A stretch of DNA of 64,000 nt from Mesobacillus maritimus. GTDB lineage: Bacteria; Bacillota; Bacilli; Bacillales; Cytobacillaceae. Positions 44,830 through 53,767 of the stretch are shown piece by piece (within the stretch, counting starts at the first letter, position 1; each line of letters begins with the position of its first letter). The notes beneath the pieces are model-generated. The model had not been told where the DNA came from. It did not search any database and saw only the letters and a list, made by a program, of their open reading frames with translations. The stretch lies in the NCBI RefSeq assembly GCF_023715205.1, contig NZ_JAMBNR010000006.1, positions 213,815 to 277,814 on the forward strand, in the 5' to 3' direction. Position numbers and translations under genes: made by a program.

Positions 44830-45072
44830 TTAATTTGATGTTAAGTTTAAAGCTAATTCAAGCTTTTTAAGGTCAAATCCAATAATTACTTCATTTTCAA
44901 CAATAACAGTTGGAGTAGAATAGGCTCCATAAGTTTGTGTTAATTCTTTTCTAGCGGTTGGATCGTCTGAGATGTTTTTTTCCACAAACTCGATCTGATA
45001 TTCGTTGAGGAACATTTTAACGATTTTGCATGGAGGACAATCGTTTTGTGTATAGACAATGGGTTTGTTCAT
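44830..45072 (-). CDS. Glutaredoxin-family thiol protein (NrdH/YtnI-like)
   Basis: An 80-aa thioredoxin-fold protein with CPPC at Cys12-Cys15 (NDCPPCKIVK), the cis-proline YSTPTVIVE and the C-terminal GFDLKKLELAL. It reduces disulfides or serves as a redoxin donor. It lies 13 nt downstream of the MBL hydrolase on the same strand and is probably co-transcribed. SD ACGGAGGTACC. Confidence 0.85.
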   Translation of the reverse strand: MNKPIVYTQNDCPPCKIVKMFLNEYQIEFVEKNISDDPTARKELTQTYGAYSTPTVIVENEVIIGFDLKKLELALNLTSN

Positions 45073-45085
45073 AAAGGTACCTCCG

Positions 45086-46042
45086 TTATCTGTTTTGTTT
45101 GCTCATGTAATCAATTAAACCCATACCACTTACTTCTAGGTCCAAAGAAAGGAGGTCGAGAATTGGGTCTCCCTTTTCTATCCCTTGAGTATGAAGATGA
45201 TTTTTTAAACGTTCGTAAAGACGAGTGGTCACCAATTTTGACTGGGCCTGAAAGTCCTTCTCTTCTTCGAAAGCAAGTTTCGCCTCTGATACGAATAGCT
45301 CTAGCTCTCCTTCTACTTGTACGAAAGCCTCAGCAGGTGATTCAGACATTCCATAATGACCAAAAAAAAGTCGTTTTGGTTTCAAGCTTTTAAACAAAGC
45401 GATGGATTGAAGCATTTTACTAGGGTCGAATTGGTTAGGAGAAGTAGTTGGTAGATAGAACTCGATCCCTTTACGGTGTAGCTGTGGATAATAAATGCCT
45501 GCTGTATCTCCAGTGAAAATGCCTTCTACCTTAGGGTGGAAAATACTGAAATGATGGTTTGCGTGCCCAGGTGTGTCAAAAAAAGTTAACACACAATCAT
45601 CACCAATTTTTAATGTTTCAAGGTCGTTTTTCACTTCGATTCTGTCTTCTGGAACGGGCAGAATGGGGTCGAATAATGTATCGAATTTCTCACCATATAC
45701 AGTTTTTGCACTTGCAATTAATTTTGAAGGGTTTGCAAGGTGGCGTGCACCCTTTGGATGGACAATGACTTTTGCATTCGGACAATGTTGAAGTAAAAGA
45801 CCAACTCCTCCTGAATGATCAAGATGAATATGTGTAACGATGACATTTTTAATATCTTCAGGTGCGATGTCTAATTCCCTCAAGCCTTGAAGGATATGTG
45901 GAATAGAAGGACTGGCTGAGGTTTCGATTAGAGTGATATCTTTTTCTTTTATTACATAAGAACCTGTTCTTTCGGCAATTCCGAGGTCGTATCCATCGAT
46001 TAAATAGATGTTTTCGACTAAATGAATGGTTTTTTTAAACAA
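45086..46042 (-). CDS. MBL-fold metallohydrolase
   Basis: This 318-aa metallo-beta-lactamase fold enzyme has HIHLDHSGG (His71, His73, Asp75, His76), TPGHANHH and FTGDTAG supplying the rest of the di-zinc site, plus FGHYG near the end. The start is TTG 46042, 7 nt after GGGAGGG; no ATG is well placed. It is a broad hydrolase family, often thioester or lactone hydrolases, so the substrate is not predicted. It is operonic with the glutaredoxin gene. Confidence 0.87.
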   Translation of the reverse strand: MFKKTIHLVENIYLIDGYDLGIAERTGSYVIKEKDITLIETSASPSIPHILQGLRELDIAPEDIKNVIVTHIHLDHSGGVGLLLQHCPNAKVIVHPKGARHLANPSKLIASAKTVYGEKFDTLFDPILPVPEDRIEVKNDLETLKIGDDCVLTFFDTPGHANHHFSIFHPKVEGIFTGDTAGIYYPQLHRKGIEFYLPTTSPNQFDPSKMLQSIALFKSLKPKRLFFGHYGMSESPAEAFVQVEGELELFVSEAKLAFEEEKDFQAQSKLVTTRLYERLKNHLHTQGIEKGDPILDLLSLDLEVSGMGLIDYMSKQNR

Positions 46043-46224
46043 AAATTTACCCTCCCCCTAAGGTTTTCCTTGTACAAATGCCTCTCATTATTTTATTCTG
46101 TTATTATTGGCATGTAAAGGAATAGAACTGTAAATATTCAGAATTTATTTCGAATGGATAGTTTCATGTCTAAAGTAAAACCTACTAATAAGTAGTTGTT
46201 TTACGCTGAAAGGAGAGGGTATAT

Positions 46225-46461
46225 ATGTCACAGCTTCAAGGTATTATTACAAGATTGAAAAGCTTACAAGAACAAGCAGCTAATGGAGAACCGGCCCAAC
46301 GTTTTTTTGAGGTGAATGGAGAAAGAAAATGTCAGGTTACATATCATCCTAAAACTGAAACTTATGAGCTTGAGGTTTACAATCAAAAAGAAAAGCCAAA
46401 AAAATATCAATTTGATAATATCGACATGATTACAATTGAAATTTTTGATTTAATTCAATAA
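46225..46461 (+). CDS. ykuJ: YkuJ family protein
   Basis: A 78-aa small soluble protein (79 aa in B. subtilis) with GIITRLKSLQEQAANGE, RFFEVNGERKCQVTYHPKTETYELEVYNQKEKPKKYQFDNIDMI split across beta strands, and a C-terminal helix. SD AAAGGAGAGG. The structure of the family is known, but the function is not. The ykuK gene that follows it in B. subtilis is absent. Confidence 0.88.
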   Translation: MSQLQGIITRLKSLQEQAANGEPAQRFFEVNGERKCQVTYHPKTETYELEVYNQKEKPKKYQFDNIDMITIEIFDLIQ

Positions 46462-46491
46462 CGAAGAAGGAACTATTAGGTTCCTTACAGA

Positions 46492-46537
46492 CTGTAGACA
46501 AACTCGATGAAATTTGAGCTTGTCTACAGTTTTTTTG
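46492..46537 (+). terminator. Terminator of ykuJ
   Basis: CTGTAGACAAACTC ... GAGCTTGTCTACAG, then TTTTTTTT. It is preceded by a second hairpin, AAGGAAC-(6)-GTTCCTT, at about 46468-46487. The stem is shared with the terminator at 23499-23530. Confidence 0.9.
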
Positions 46538-46699
46538 TGGTTTACATTTGGCACGAGCTTCGCTTATAAAATGGAGTGAAATTCTTTGGTTAGGAATCAA
46601 ACTGTCAATGCTCCTACCTGGCAGATTCCGTAGGAGTCTTCGTACTTGCCACTTTTAATCAAAGTGTTTTTAAGGAAAACTGCTGTAAGCACTGCCTTT
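46538..46699. other. Noncoding stretch before cbpB
   Basis: It holds a CTCCTAC-(12)-GTAGGAG inverted repeat (about 46610-46637) and a CACTTT-(5)-AAAGTG-TTTTT hairpin (about 46650-46671). No ORF is seen. Confidence 0.4.
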
Positions 46700-46802
46700 T
46701 TTTAATAGCTACATACTTTTAAGCTTCAGCGAATAGAAATGCTTTTAATGAATCCGATTTAAAATTTTGCTCATAAGAAACAACAAAGTTTGATAACAGA
46801 AC
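46700..46802 (-). repeat. Dispersed MITE-like repeat, copy K (reverse, end remnant)
   Basis: The right part reads ACAACAAAGTTTGATAACAG AACC, the inverse of the element's left end (GGTTCTGTTATCAAACTTTG). The remainder is heavily diverged and its limit is uncertain. Confidence 0.38.
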
Positions 46803-46901
46803 CAATAAATAAATGTAAAATGGGTTCAATCTAATCAATGAACGGAATGGAGAATTATGATAAAATAAAAGGAGATAGAAACCATAATAGGGAGCTACGT
46901 T

Positions 46902-47333
46902 ATGTTTAGTTTGCGAAGCGGAGGACTTTTACAATTGTATACAAAAGAGCTTTTGATTCCTTCGGAGAGAGTGGCTCATGTACAAGTGGGGAACAGTTTG
47001 GAACATGCACTCCTTGTATTAACTAGGAGTGGTTATACAGCTATCCCTGTCTTGGACCCACACTACCGTTTACTTGGATTGATTAGTACACCGATTATTA
47101 TGGATTCCATTTTAGGAATCGAAAGAATTGAATTTGAATTGTTAGAACAAAAAAAGGTCGAAGAGGTTATGAATGTAGAGATTCCTCGTGTTTCGATCGA
47201 TTCAACGTTAGAAACAGCGATCAGTTACTTGGTTGATCATCCCTTTTTGTGTGTTGAGGATGATCAAGGTTATTTCGAAGGGATTTTAACCCGTCGAGCC
47301 GTATTAATAGAATTAGAAAAAAATAATAAGTAA
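46902..47333 (+). CDS. cbpB: c-di-AMP-binding CBS-domain protein (CbpB/DarB)
   Basis: This 143-aa two-CBS protein is very similar to B. subtilis YkuL/DarB: HVQVGNSLEHALLVL, GYTAIPVLDPHYRLLGLI and ERIEFELL followed by VEEVM. DarB binds c-di-AMP and, when unbound, stimulates Rel and pyruvate carboxylase. With both Ktr subunits in this window, the link between c-di-AMP and potassium is represented nearby. SD GGGAG. The TTCCAT-rich region after the gene has no clear terminator. Confidence 0.9.
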   Translation: MFSLRSGGLLQLYTKELLIPSERVAHVQVGNSLEHALLVLTRSGYTAIPVLDPHYRLLGLISTPIIMDSILGIERIEFELLEQKKVEEVMNVEIPRVSIDSTLETAISYLVDHPFLCVEDDQGYFEGILTRRAVLIELEKNNK

Positions 47334-47486
47334 TATGTTGGCCCCCGGTTTGCGGGGGTTTCCATTTTTATTCGAAACAATTAGAACGCCCTAACAGGCT
47401 ATTTTTTTATAGATTATAAAGGTCAATTGACCCTTTTTGGTATCCATTCAGAGCTCTAGAAGCAATACTCTTTATAAGAAGGGGGG

Positions 47487-48992
47487 ATGAAAGTGGGGGA
47501 ATCACTGAAATCCCTTTTTGAAAAAGGGAAAACCAAAAGGCCGCTTGTGTTAATTTCTGTTATGCTTGCTACGTTTATGGGGGCCATTGAGGCAACAATT
47601 GTCTCAACTGCTATGCCTGAAATCGTAGGGGAGCTTGGTGGATTTTCTTTGTATAGTTGGGTGTTCTCTGCTTACTTACTAATGAATGCGGTGACAGTGT
47701 TAATATATGGGAAGTTGTGTGATTTATACGGACGAAAACCGATATTGATATTTGGAATTCTCATTTTTTTAATAGGGTCCATTTTATGCGGTTTAGCGAC
47801 CTCGATGGAAATGTTAATATTTTCCCGCTTTATTCAGGGATTTGGTGCTGGTGCGGTTACTCCTGTTGCTACAACCATTATTGGGGATATTTATACAAAG
47901 GAAGAGCGTGCAAAGATACAAGGGTATTTGTCAAGTGTTTGGGGGATTTCAGCGGTTTCAGGACCAGCTATTGGCGGGTTGCTTGTTGAATTTGTTAGTT
48001 GGCGGTATGTGTTTTGGGTAAACATCCCGCTTGGACTATTAGCGATGTTTGGAGTTTGGGCATTTTTAGATGAGAAAATTGAAAAGAAAAAACACCAAAT
48101 TGATTATGCTGGGGCTATTCTTTTGACCATTGCAGTAAGCGCACTTATGGTTTTATTAGTCGAAGGTGGCGTTCATATTGCTTGGAATTCTCTTATTGCG
48201 ATCATTCTGTTTTTTATATCGCTGATTGCTTTTGTTTTTTTCTTCCACACAGAGAAAAAAGCAGTTGAACCGATAATGCCATTTTCCATCTGGCGGGAAA
48301 AGTCGATTCTGATTGCTAATCTTACATCGCTAAGTACTGGAATTATTTTGATTGGAATTTCTAGTTTTCTCCCAGCTTTTGTCCAAGGAGTCATGGAAAA
48401 ACCTCCAATCGTTGCTGGATTTACTTTAACGGCTATGTCGATTGGGTGGCCAATTGCATCGACGTTATCCGGTAGACTGCTTCTTAAAATTGGTTTCCGA
48501 TTGACGTCTTTAATTGGGGGAGCAGCTTTAATAGTTGGAAGTCTCATATTTGCAACGTTATCTCCTGAAGCAGGTCCAATATGGGCAGGTACGGGGTCTT
48601 TTGTTATTGGAATTGGTATGGGACTAACAACAACGGCGTTTATAGTGTCAATCCAAAGTACAGTCACATGGCAACAAAGAGGTATTGCCACAGCGAGCAA
48701 TAGTTTCATGCGAAATTTAGGAAATACAATCGGGGCGGCATTGCTAGGAGGAGTGCTTAACAGCAGTATTCAAGCGAAACTGTCAGAAGGAAAAGAGCTG
48801 TCACTTGATTCAGTTAACCTCCTTTTAAGTGAATCGGAACGAAGTCATATGGCGATTGAACTGAAGCTTACTTTACAAGAAACGTTAACGGGAGCTCTCC
48901 ACACTGTTTATTTAGTTGTCTTGGGTTTTGCCATCCTCAGTATCCTACTAGTTGCGTTCCTTCCAAAGAAAGAAATGGAGTCAAATGGATAG
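47487..48992 (+). CDS. MFS multidrug transporter (DHA2/EmrB-QacA family)
   Basis: A 501-aa permease with 14 helices. Motif A is GKLCDLYGRKPI, motif C-like is GPAIGGLLVE, and TFMGAIEATIVSTAMPEI on helix 1 carries the acidic residue typical of the DHA2 drug:H+ antiporters. The frame opens at ATG 47487, but GTG 47493 is 6 nt after AAGGGGGG and may be the true start. It separates cbpB from ccpC, which are adjacent in B. subtilis, so it looks like a lineage insertion. Export of drugs or lipophilic cations is likely. Confidence 0.87.
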   Translation: MKVGESLKSLFEKGKTKRPLVLISVMLATFMGAIEATIVSTAMPEIVGELGGFSLYSWVFSAYLLMNAVTVLIYGKLCDLYGRKPILIFGILIFLIGSILCGLATSMEMLIFSRFIQGFGAGAVTPVATTIIGDIYTKEERAKIQGYLSSVWGISAVSGPAIGGLLVEFVSWRYVFWVNIPLGLLAMFGVWAFLDEKIEKKKHQIDYAGAILLTIAVSALMVLLVEGGVHIAWNSLIAIILFFISLIAFVFFFHTEKKAVEPIMPFSIWREKSILIANLTSLSTGIILIGISSFLPAFVQGVMEKPPIVAGFTLTAMSIGWPIASTLSGRLLLKIGFRLTSLIGGAALIVGSLIFATLSPEAGPIWAGTGSFVIGIGMGLTTTAFIVSIQSTVTWQQRGIATASNSFMRNLGNTIGAALLGGVLNSSIQAKLSEGKELSLDSVNLLLSESERSHMAIELKLTLQETLTGALHTVYLVVLGFAILSILLVAFLPKKEMESNG

Positions 48993-49006
48993 AAGGAGGT
49001 TTGGAT

Positions 49007-49885
49007 TTGTCGTCACTTTCAGAATTTTATCTTTTATCTGTACTTGCGCAAGAAATGAATATGAGAAAAGCTGCGGAACGCTTATTTGTTTCACAACCGG
49101 CCTTATCACAACGACTTCAGACAATCGAAAAGGACTGGGGTTCAAAACTTTTCATACGATCGCAAAAGGGGTTAGCTTTAACTCCAGCAGGCGAACTGGT
49201 TGTTCAATATGCGAATGAAGTGCTTGCAAAAGAAGAAAAGGTTAGAGAAGCGATTTCGGCACTAGATTCTGAAGTATATGGTACTTTGAAGATTGCTGTT
49301 GCTTCGATTGTCGGCCAAAATTGGCTTCCCCAAGTCTTAAAGAAATTTGTAAAGAAACATCCACAAGCGAAGATTTCATTAATTACTGGTTGGAGCAGCG
49401 AGATTTCGAAAGCTCTTTATGAAGATCAAGCACATATTGGAATTATTCGTGGTACCCCTGATTGGAAAGGGGTAAAAATGCATTTGTTTAATGATGGCTT
49501 AAATTTAGTGGATACAGAAATTACCAAAGCAGAACAAGTACTCGAAACTGACCGCCCATTTATCCAGTTTAAGAGTGATTCGAATTATTATCAGGAGATC
49601 CAAGAATGGTGGCTAAAGAACTTTCAGACTGCTCCTAAGCGTACAATTATCGTGGACCAAATTGAAACGTGTAAGCAAATGACATTCAATGGCATTGGGT
49701 ATGCGATTCTTCCAGAAATCACCCTACAAGGAGCAGAAGAAACCCTTTCGAAAATTCCACTGCTAGATGAAAATGGTATACAGTTGAAACGGGATACTTG
49801 GTTAATTGGATACGAATCTGCTTTCCAATTAAATCAGGTTCAAGCTTTTATTGAAGTAATTAGAGAGCATTTAGAAGATTTATAA
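49007..49885 (+). CDS. ccpC: LysR-type catabolite regulator CcpC
   Basis: CcpC represses citZ and citB (TCA branch) and responds to citrate. The start is TTG 49007, 7 nt after GGAGG, giving 292 aa, close to the B. subtilis 293. The TTG at 49001 abuts the SD. The N-terminal HTH NMRKAAERLFVSQPALSQRLQTIEK spans about residues 18-42 and the C-terminal effector domain contains KISLITGWSSEI and VDQIETCKQM. It begins 14 nt after the MFS gene and may be co-transcribed. Confidence 0.93.
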   Translation: MSSLSEFYLLSVLAQEMNMRKAAERLFVSQPALSQRLQTIEKDWGSKLFIRSQKGLALTPAGELVVQYANEVLAKEEKVREAISALDSEVYGTLKIAVASIVGQNWLPQVLKKFVKKHPQAKISLITGWSSEISKALYEDQAHIGIIRGTPDWKGVKMHLFNDGLNLVDTEITKAEQVLETDRPFIQFKSDSNYYQEIQEWWLKNFQTAPKRTIIVDQIETCKQMTFNGIGYAILPEITLQGAEETLSKIPLLDENGIQLKRDTWLIGYESAFQLNQVQAFIEVIREHLEDL

Positions 49886-49963
49886 TCTAATTCTTGTGTT
49901 CCACTCTTATGTTTGGTAATGTATTTTTATGTAAAAACACATCATACTTTGGAGGGAATGCTT

Positions 49964-50674
49964 TTGAAACAAATGGATGCAAATGAAATTATTTCTTTTA
50001 TTCAAAACAGTAAAAAATCGACACCTGTAAAGGTTTATATAAAAGGCGATTTAGATGGCTTGGATTTTGGAGCAAACTCCAAAGTTTTTATTACGGGCAA
50101 AACAGGTGTTGTGTTTGGAGAGTGGGCTGAAATAAACTCAGTTCTAGAAGCAAACCAGGCGAAAATTGAAGATTATGTAATAGAAAATGACCGCCGAAAT
50201 TCTGCGATTCCTCTACTAGACATGAAAAATATCAAAGCACGAATCGAGCCAGGTGCAATCATTCGTGATCAAGTTGAAATTGGGGATAATGTAGTTATTA
50301 TGATGGGAGCTTCCATTAATATCGGATCTGTTATTGGTGATGGAACGATGATTGATATGAATGTTGTTCTTGGTGGACGAGCTACAGTAGGGAAGAACTG
50401 TCATATCGGAGCAGGAACTGTGTTGGCAGGGGTCATTGAGCCACCGTCTGCTAAACCGGTTGTTGTAGAAGACGATGTTGTGATTGGGGCCAATGCGGTC
50501 GTTCTTGAAGGTGTTACAGTTGGAAAGGGAGCAGTTGTTGCTGCAGGAGCAATTGTTATTGATGATGTTCCTCCTTATACGGTAGTGGCTGGTACACCTG
50601 CACGTGTAATTAAAGAAATTGATGAAAAGACAAAATCAAAAACAGAAATTAAACAAGAGCTTCGTCAACTATAA
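49964..50674 (+). CDS. dapH: 2,3,4,5-tetrahydropyridine-2,6-dicarboxylate N-acetyltransferase
   Basis: DapH acetylates tetrahydrodipicolinate in the acetylase branch of lysine/DAP synthesis. The start is TTG 49964 with GGAGGG 7 nt upstream, yielding 236 aa beginning [12 protein letters not shown], exactly the B. subtilis length; the upstream ATGs are badly placed. The left-handed beta-helix hexapeptides are evident ([29 protein letters not shown]). It is followed 74 bp on by dapL. Confidence 0.95.
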   Translation: MKQMDANEIISFIQNSKKSTPVKVYIKGDLDGLDFGANSKVFITGKTGVVFGEWAEINSVLEANQAKIEDYVIENDRRNSAIPLLDMKNIKARIEPGAIIRDQVEIGDNVVIMMGASINIGSVIGDGTMIDMNVVLGGRATVGKNCHIGAGTVLAGVIEPPSAKPVVVEDDVVIGANAVVLEGVTVGKGAVVAAGAIVIDDVPPYTVVAGTPARVIKEIDEKTKSKTEIKQELRQL

Positions 50675-50748
50675 AAGAAACATCTAACTATTTGAAAGCG
50701 TGGATGATATCCGCGCTTTCTTCCTATCTAAAAAGGAGGTGTACGGAC

Positions 50749-51870
50749 TTGGAAGTATATAAGCAAGTTAGAAGGGATCTTCATAGGATTCCTGAGCTAG
50801 GATTTCAAGAATACAAAACGCAAAGCTATTTATTAAACTATTTAAAGAGTCTCCCGCAAGAACGGCTTGAAATAAAAACGTGGAGAACAGGGATATTAGT
50901 GAAGATAAATGGTCAGTCTCCAAAGAAGGTAATTGGCTATCGTGCTGATATGGATGGTCTGCCGATTACTGAAGAAACGGGATATGAGTTTAAATCTGAA
51001 CATGAAGGACAAATGCATGCATGTGGTCATGACTTTCATATGACAATTGCATTAGGCTTGATCACTCATTTTGCTTCACATCCAATTAATGATGACTTAC
51101 TGTTTATTTTTCAGCCAGCCGAGGAAGGTCCTGGTGGTGCGGAGCCTATGTTGCAAAGTGATGTTTTAACAGAATGGAAGCCTGATATGGTGGTAGCATT
51201 ACATATTGCCCCGGAGTACCCAGTAGGAACCGTTGCGACAAGAGAAGGGTTATTATTTGCGAATACATCCGAACTGTTTATTGATCTAAAAGGAAAGGGT
51301 GGCCACGCGGCTTATCCTCATAACACAAATGATATGATTGTTGCGGCCTGTAATCTTGTTACTCAGCTCCAATCCATTGTGTCACGAAATGTTGATCCCC
51401 TTGATAGTGCGGTTGTAACTGTTGGAAAGATAACCGGAGGAACTGTACAGAATATTATTGCTGAAACCGCTAGAATTGAAGGAACAATACGGACTCTTTC
51501 GCCAGAATCAATGGCGAATGTAAAGAAGCGATTACTAGCTTTAGTTAAAGGGATAGAAGTTGGCTATGAATGTGAAACGAAGGTTGACTTTGGAGCGATG
51601 TATCACCAAGTGTATAATGAATTCAAATTAACTAGAGAATTTATGACCTTTGCTGACCAACACCCAGGAATTCATATGGTTGAATGTACAGAGGCGATGA
51701 CAGGTGAGGATTTTGGTTATATGTTGAAAGAAATTCCTGGTTTCATGTTTTGGCTAGGTGTTGGCTCAGAATATGGTTTGCACCATGCGAAACTTAAGCC
51801 CGATGAACGTGCTATTTCCACTGCGATAGAACTACTAACAAATTACATTACATTTAAAGGGAATGGATAA
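50749..51870 (+). CDS. dapL: N-acetyldiaminopimelate deacetylase
   Basis: DapL (YkuR type, M20D family) removes the acetyl group from N-acetyl-LL-DAP. The start is TTG 50749, eight nt after AAGGAGGT, giving 373 aa starting [20 protein letters not shown]; the longer frame lacks an SD. Metal motifs are [22 protein letters not shown] and the final GLHHAKL. It completes the DAP branch with dapH and patA. Confidence 0.94.
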   Translation: MEVYKQVRRDLHRIPELGFQEYKTQSYLLNYLKSLPQERLEIKTWRTGILVKINGQSPKKVIGYRADMDGLPITEETGYEFKSEHEGQMHACGHDFHMTIALGLITHFASHPINDDLLFIFQPAEEGPGGAEPMLQSDVLTEWKPDMVVALHIAPEYPVGTVATREGLLFANTSELFIDLKGKGGHAAYPHNTNDMIVAACNLVTQLQSIVSRNVDPLDSAVVTVGKITGGTVQNIIAETARIEGTIRTLSPESMANVKKRLLALVKGIEVGYECETKVDFGAMYHQVYNEFKLTREFMTFADQHPGIHMVECTEAMTGEDFGYMLKEIPGFMFWLGVGSEYGLHHAKLKPDERAISTAIELLTNYITFKGNG

Positions 51871-51884
51871 ATTTCTTTATTGAT

Positions 51885-51925
51885 GAAAGCTGACCTAATT
51901 ATTTTTGGTCGGCTTTCACTTGTTT
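51885..51925 (+). terminator. Terminator of dapHL
   Basis: GAAAGCTGACC / GGTCGGCTTTC imperfect stem, then ACTTGTTTT. The T-run is poor. Confidence 0.6.
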
Positions 51926-52031
51926 TAACGGCTTTCAAAAAGAGGTTTTATGGAAATTTGCATAAAAAGTAGCGACTGTAACTTTTAGGAAAAGCATCTC
52001 GTCCTATTTGTATAGAGAGGGGGCTTGCTTC

Positions 52032-52949
52032 ATGAAAACAAAACAGTTACTGCTTTTCCTGTTATTAATTGCTAGTGTAGTATCAGCCTGCAGCAATCAA
52101 GGGGAGAATCAAAGCTATTCTACTAAAAATGAAGATAGCGGTGTTGAGGAAAAACACGTTTCGTTAAGTATGGATAATAAGGCTTCTGAGGCTAACAAAG
52201 TTGAAGAACAATTATCCAAAGAAGAAAGGCAAACTAGTGACTCGAAACAGATTTCTAACAGTCGGATGGTCATTCATAACGCGGATCTTGAATTAAAGGT
52301 GAAAAATTACTCAAAAACACAAGAGGCACTTGAATCAAAAGCAATAGAATATGGAGGCTATTTAGTAGAGTCTTCTACCAGTCACTTTAATCAGGACCAA
52401 TTATCCGGTAGAATGACCTTCAGAATCCCTGAAGAAAAGTTCTTTCCATTCTTAAATGATATTGAGAGTGCAGCAGCTAAAGTAATAAATAGGCATGTAA
52501 CTGGCCAGGATGTCACGGAAGAATATGTTGACTTGGAGTCTAGGCTACGCTCAAAGCAAGCTGTAGAAAAACGGTTAATGGAATTCATGAAGAATGCCAA
52601 AGAAACAGAGGATTTACTAAAAATTTCTTCGGACCTAGCAAAAGTTCAAGAGGAAATTGAGCAACTGATGGGCAGAATGCACTATTTGGAGAATCAGACA
52701 GCATTTTCAACGGTTTCAATTGGTATGGAGGAAACTGAAATTGAAATTCCGAGTTTTGAGAATCAAGACTTAAACACATGGCAAAAGGTAAAAAAGCAAT
52801 TTGTACTCAATATAAATTGGCTACAGTCTTTTCTGTCAGCGTGTGTTGTATTTATATTAGGTAACCTTCCGGTGATAATTCTTATAGGAGGGATTTTAGC
52901 AGGAAGCTTCCTCTTCATTAGAAGACAAAAACAAAGAAAAAAAGATTAG
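52032..52949 (+). CDS. DUF4349 lipoprotein
   Basis: This 305-aa lipoprotein starts at ATG 52032 after GAGGGGG. The signal peptide ends in VVSAC (Cys20). After an acidic low-complexity linker (25-75) comes the DUF4349 domain with LELKVKNYSKTQEALESKA, MTFRIPEEKF and VTGQDVTEEYVDLESRLRSK, an amphipathic coiled coil (about 180-225), and one C-terminal membrane helix (about 265-295) with a basic end. Likely an envelope protein. Function unknown. Monocistronic. Confidence 0.85.
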   Translation: MKTKQLLLFLLLIASVVSACSNQGENQSYSTKNEDSGVEEKHVSLSMDNKASEANKVEEQLSKEERQTSDSKQISNSRMVIHNADLELKVKNYSKTQEALESKAIEYGGYLVESSTSHFNQDQLSGRMTFRIPEEKFFPFLNDIESAAAKVINRHVTGQDVTEEYVDLESRLRSKQAVEKRLMEFMKNAKETEDLLKISSDLAKVQEEIEQLMGRMHYLENQTAFSTVSIGMEETEIEIPSFENQDLNTWQKVKKQFVLNINWLQSFLSACVVFILGNLPVIILIGGILAGSFLFIRRQKQRKKD

Positions 52950-53033
52950 ATGGCTTTGTTTGTGCATTTCAATCATAAGAAATAGAAATTATGCTAAAAT
53001 ATAAAAGAAACTAGAGCGTTTAGGGGGAGCAAG

Positions 53034-53690
53034 ATGAAAAAGGAATTCGCTGTTATTGGGCTTGGTCGTTTTGGAGGGAGTATTTGTGAAGAGCTTGCAG
53101 AATTAGGGATGCCTGTTCTAGCTATTGATCATAAAGAAGAACGAGTCAGTAAATTCGCTTCGATTGCTTCCCATGCCGTTTGTGCTGATACGACGGAAGA
53201 GAAGGTTTTAAAAGAGCTTGGAATTCGTAACTTTGACCACGTTATTGTAGCAATTGGGGATGACATTCAGGCAAGTATTTTAACAACGCTCATCCTAAAG
53301 GAATTAGGAGTTAACAAAATTACTGTAAAAGCTCAGGATGATTACCATGAGAAAGTATTGCGGAAAATAGGTGCAGACTTTATTGTTCACCCTGAACGAG
53401 ATATGGGGAGAAGAATTGCCCATAATATGGTATCGAACAATGTCCTTGATTATTTAGAACTTTCTGATGAACATAGTATTGCTGAAGTAGTCGCAAGTCA
53501 CAAGCTAAGTGGCCATTCGATCATTGATTTAGATATTAGAGCTAAGTATGGGATCAACATCGTTGCGATTAAAAGAGGAAATGACATTCTCGTTTCCCCG
53601 CAGGCAAGTGAAATGATCCATCAAGGAGATATTCTCATTATTATTGGTGCTGATACGGATATAAATCGTTTTGAAAAGAAGGCGCTGTAA
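53034..53690 (+). CDS. ktrC: Ktr potassium uptake regulatory subunit KtrC
   Basis: A cytosolic RCK protein that gates KtrD at 14658. The 218-aa protein has the RCK_N nucleotide motif GLGRFGGS (9-16) and a ligand-binding acid in AIDHKEER (33-40). A C-terminal RCK_C domain (about 140-218) contains HSIIDLDIRAKYGINIVAIKR split over strands and is the site where c-di-AMP binds in relatives. SD GGGGGAGCAAG. Monocistronic. Confidence 0.94.
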   Translation: MKKEFAVIGLGRFGGSICEELAELGMPVLAIDHKEERVSKFASIASHAVCADTTEEKVLKELGIRNFDHVIVAIGDDIQASILTTLILKELGVNKITVKAQDDYHEKVLRKIGADFIVHPERDMGRRIAHNMVSNNVLDYLELSDEHSIAEVVASHKLSGHSIIDLDIRAKYGINIVAIKRGNDILVSPQASEMIHQGDILIIIGADTDINRFEKKAL

Positions 53691-53696
53691 ATAAAA

Positions 53697-53742
53697 AACA
53701 ATGAAGACGCGTGGACTCCGGGCGCCTTCATTGTTTTTTTTC
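53697..53742 (+). terminator. Bidirectional terminator between ktrC and rnjA
   Basis: AACAATGAAG-ACGC / GCGC-CTTCATTGTT stem followed by TTTTTTTT. On the minus strand it is followed by TTTTTTATTTA. Confidence 0.92.
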
Positions 53743-53767
53743 GTTCTATATTTTCTTTTGATTAATT

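Noticed and set aside
48173..48709. 178-aa ORF antisense to the MFS transporter
   Set aside because: Shadow of a membrane protein's codon usage. No SD and no recognisable domain.
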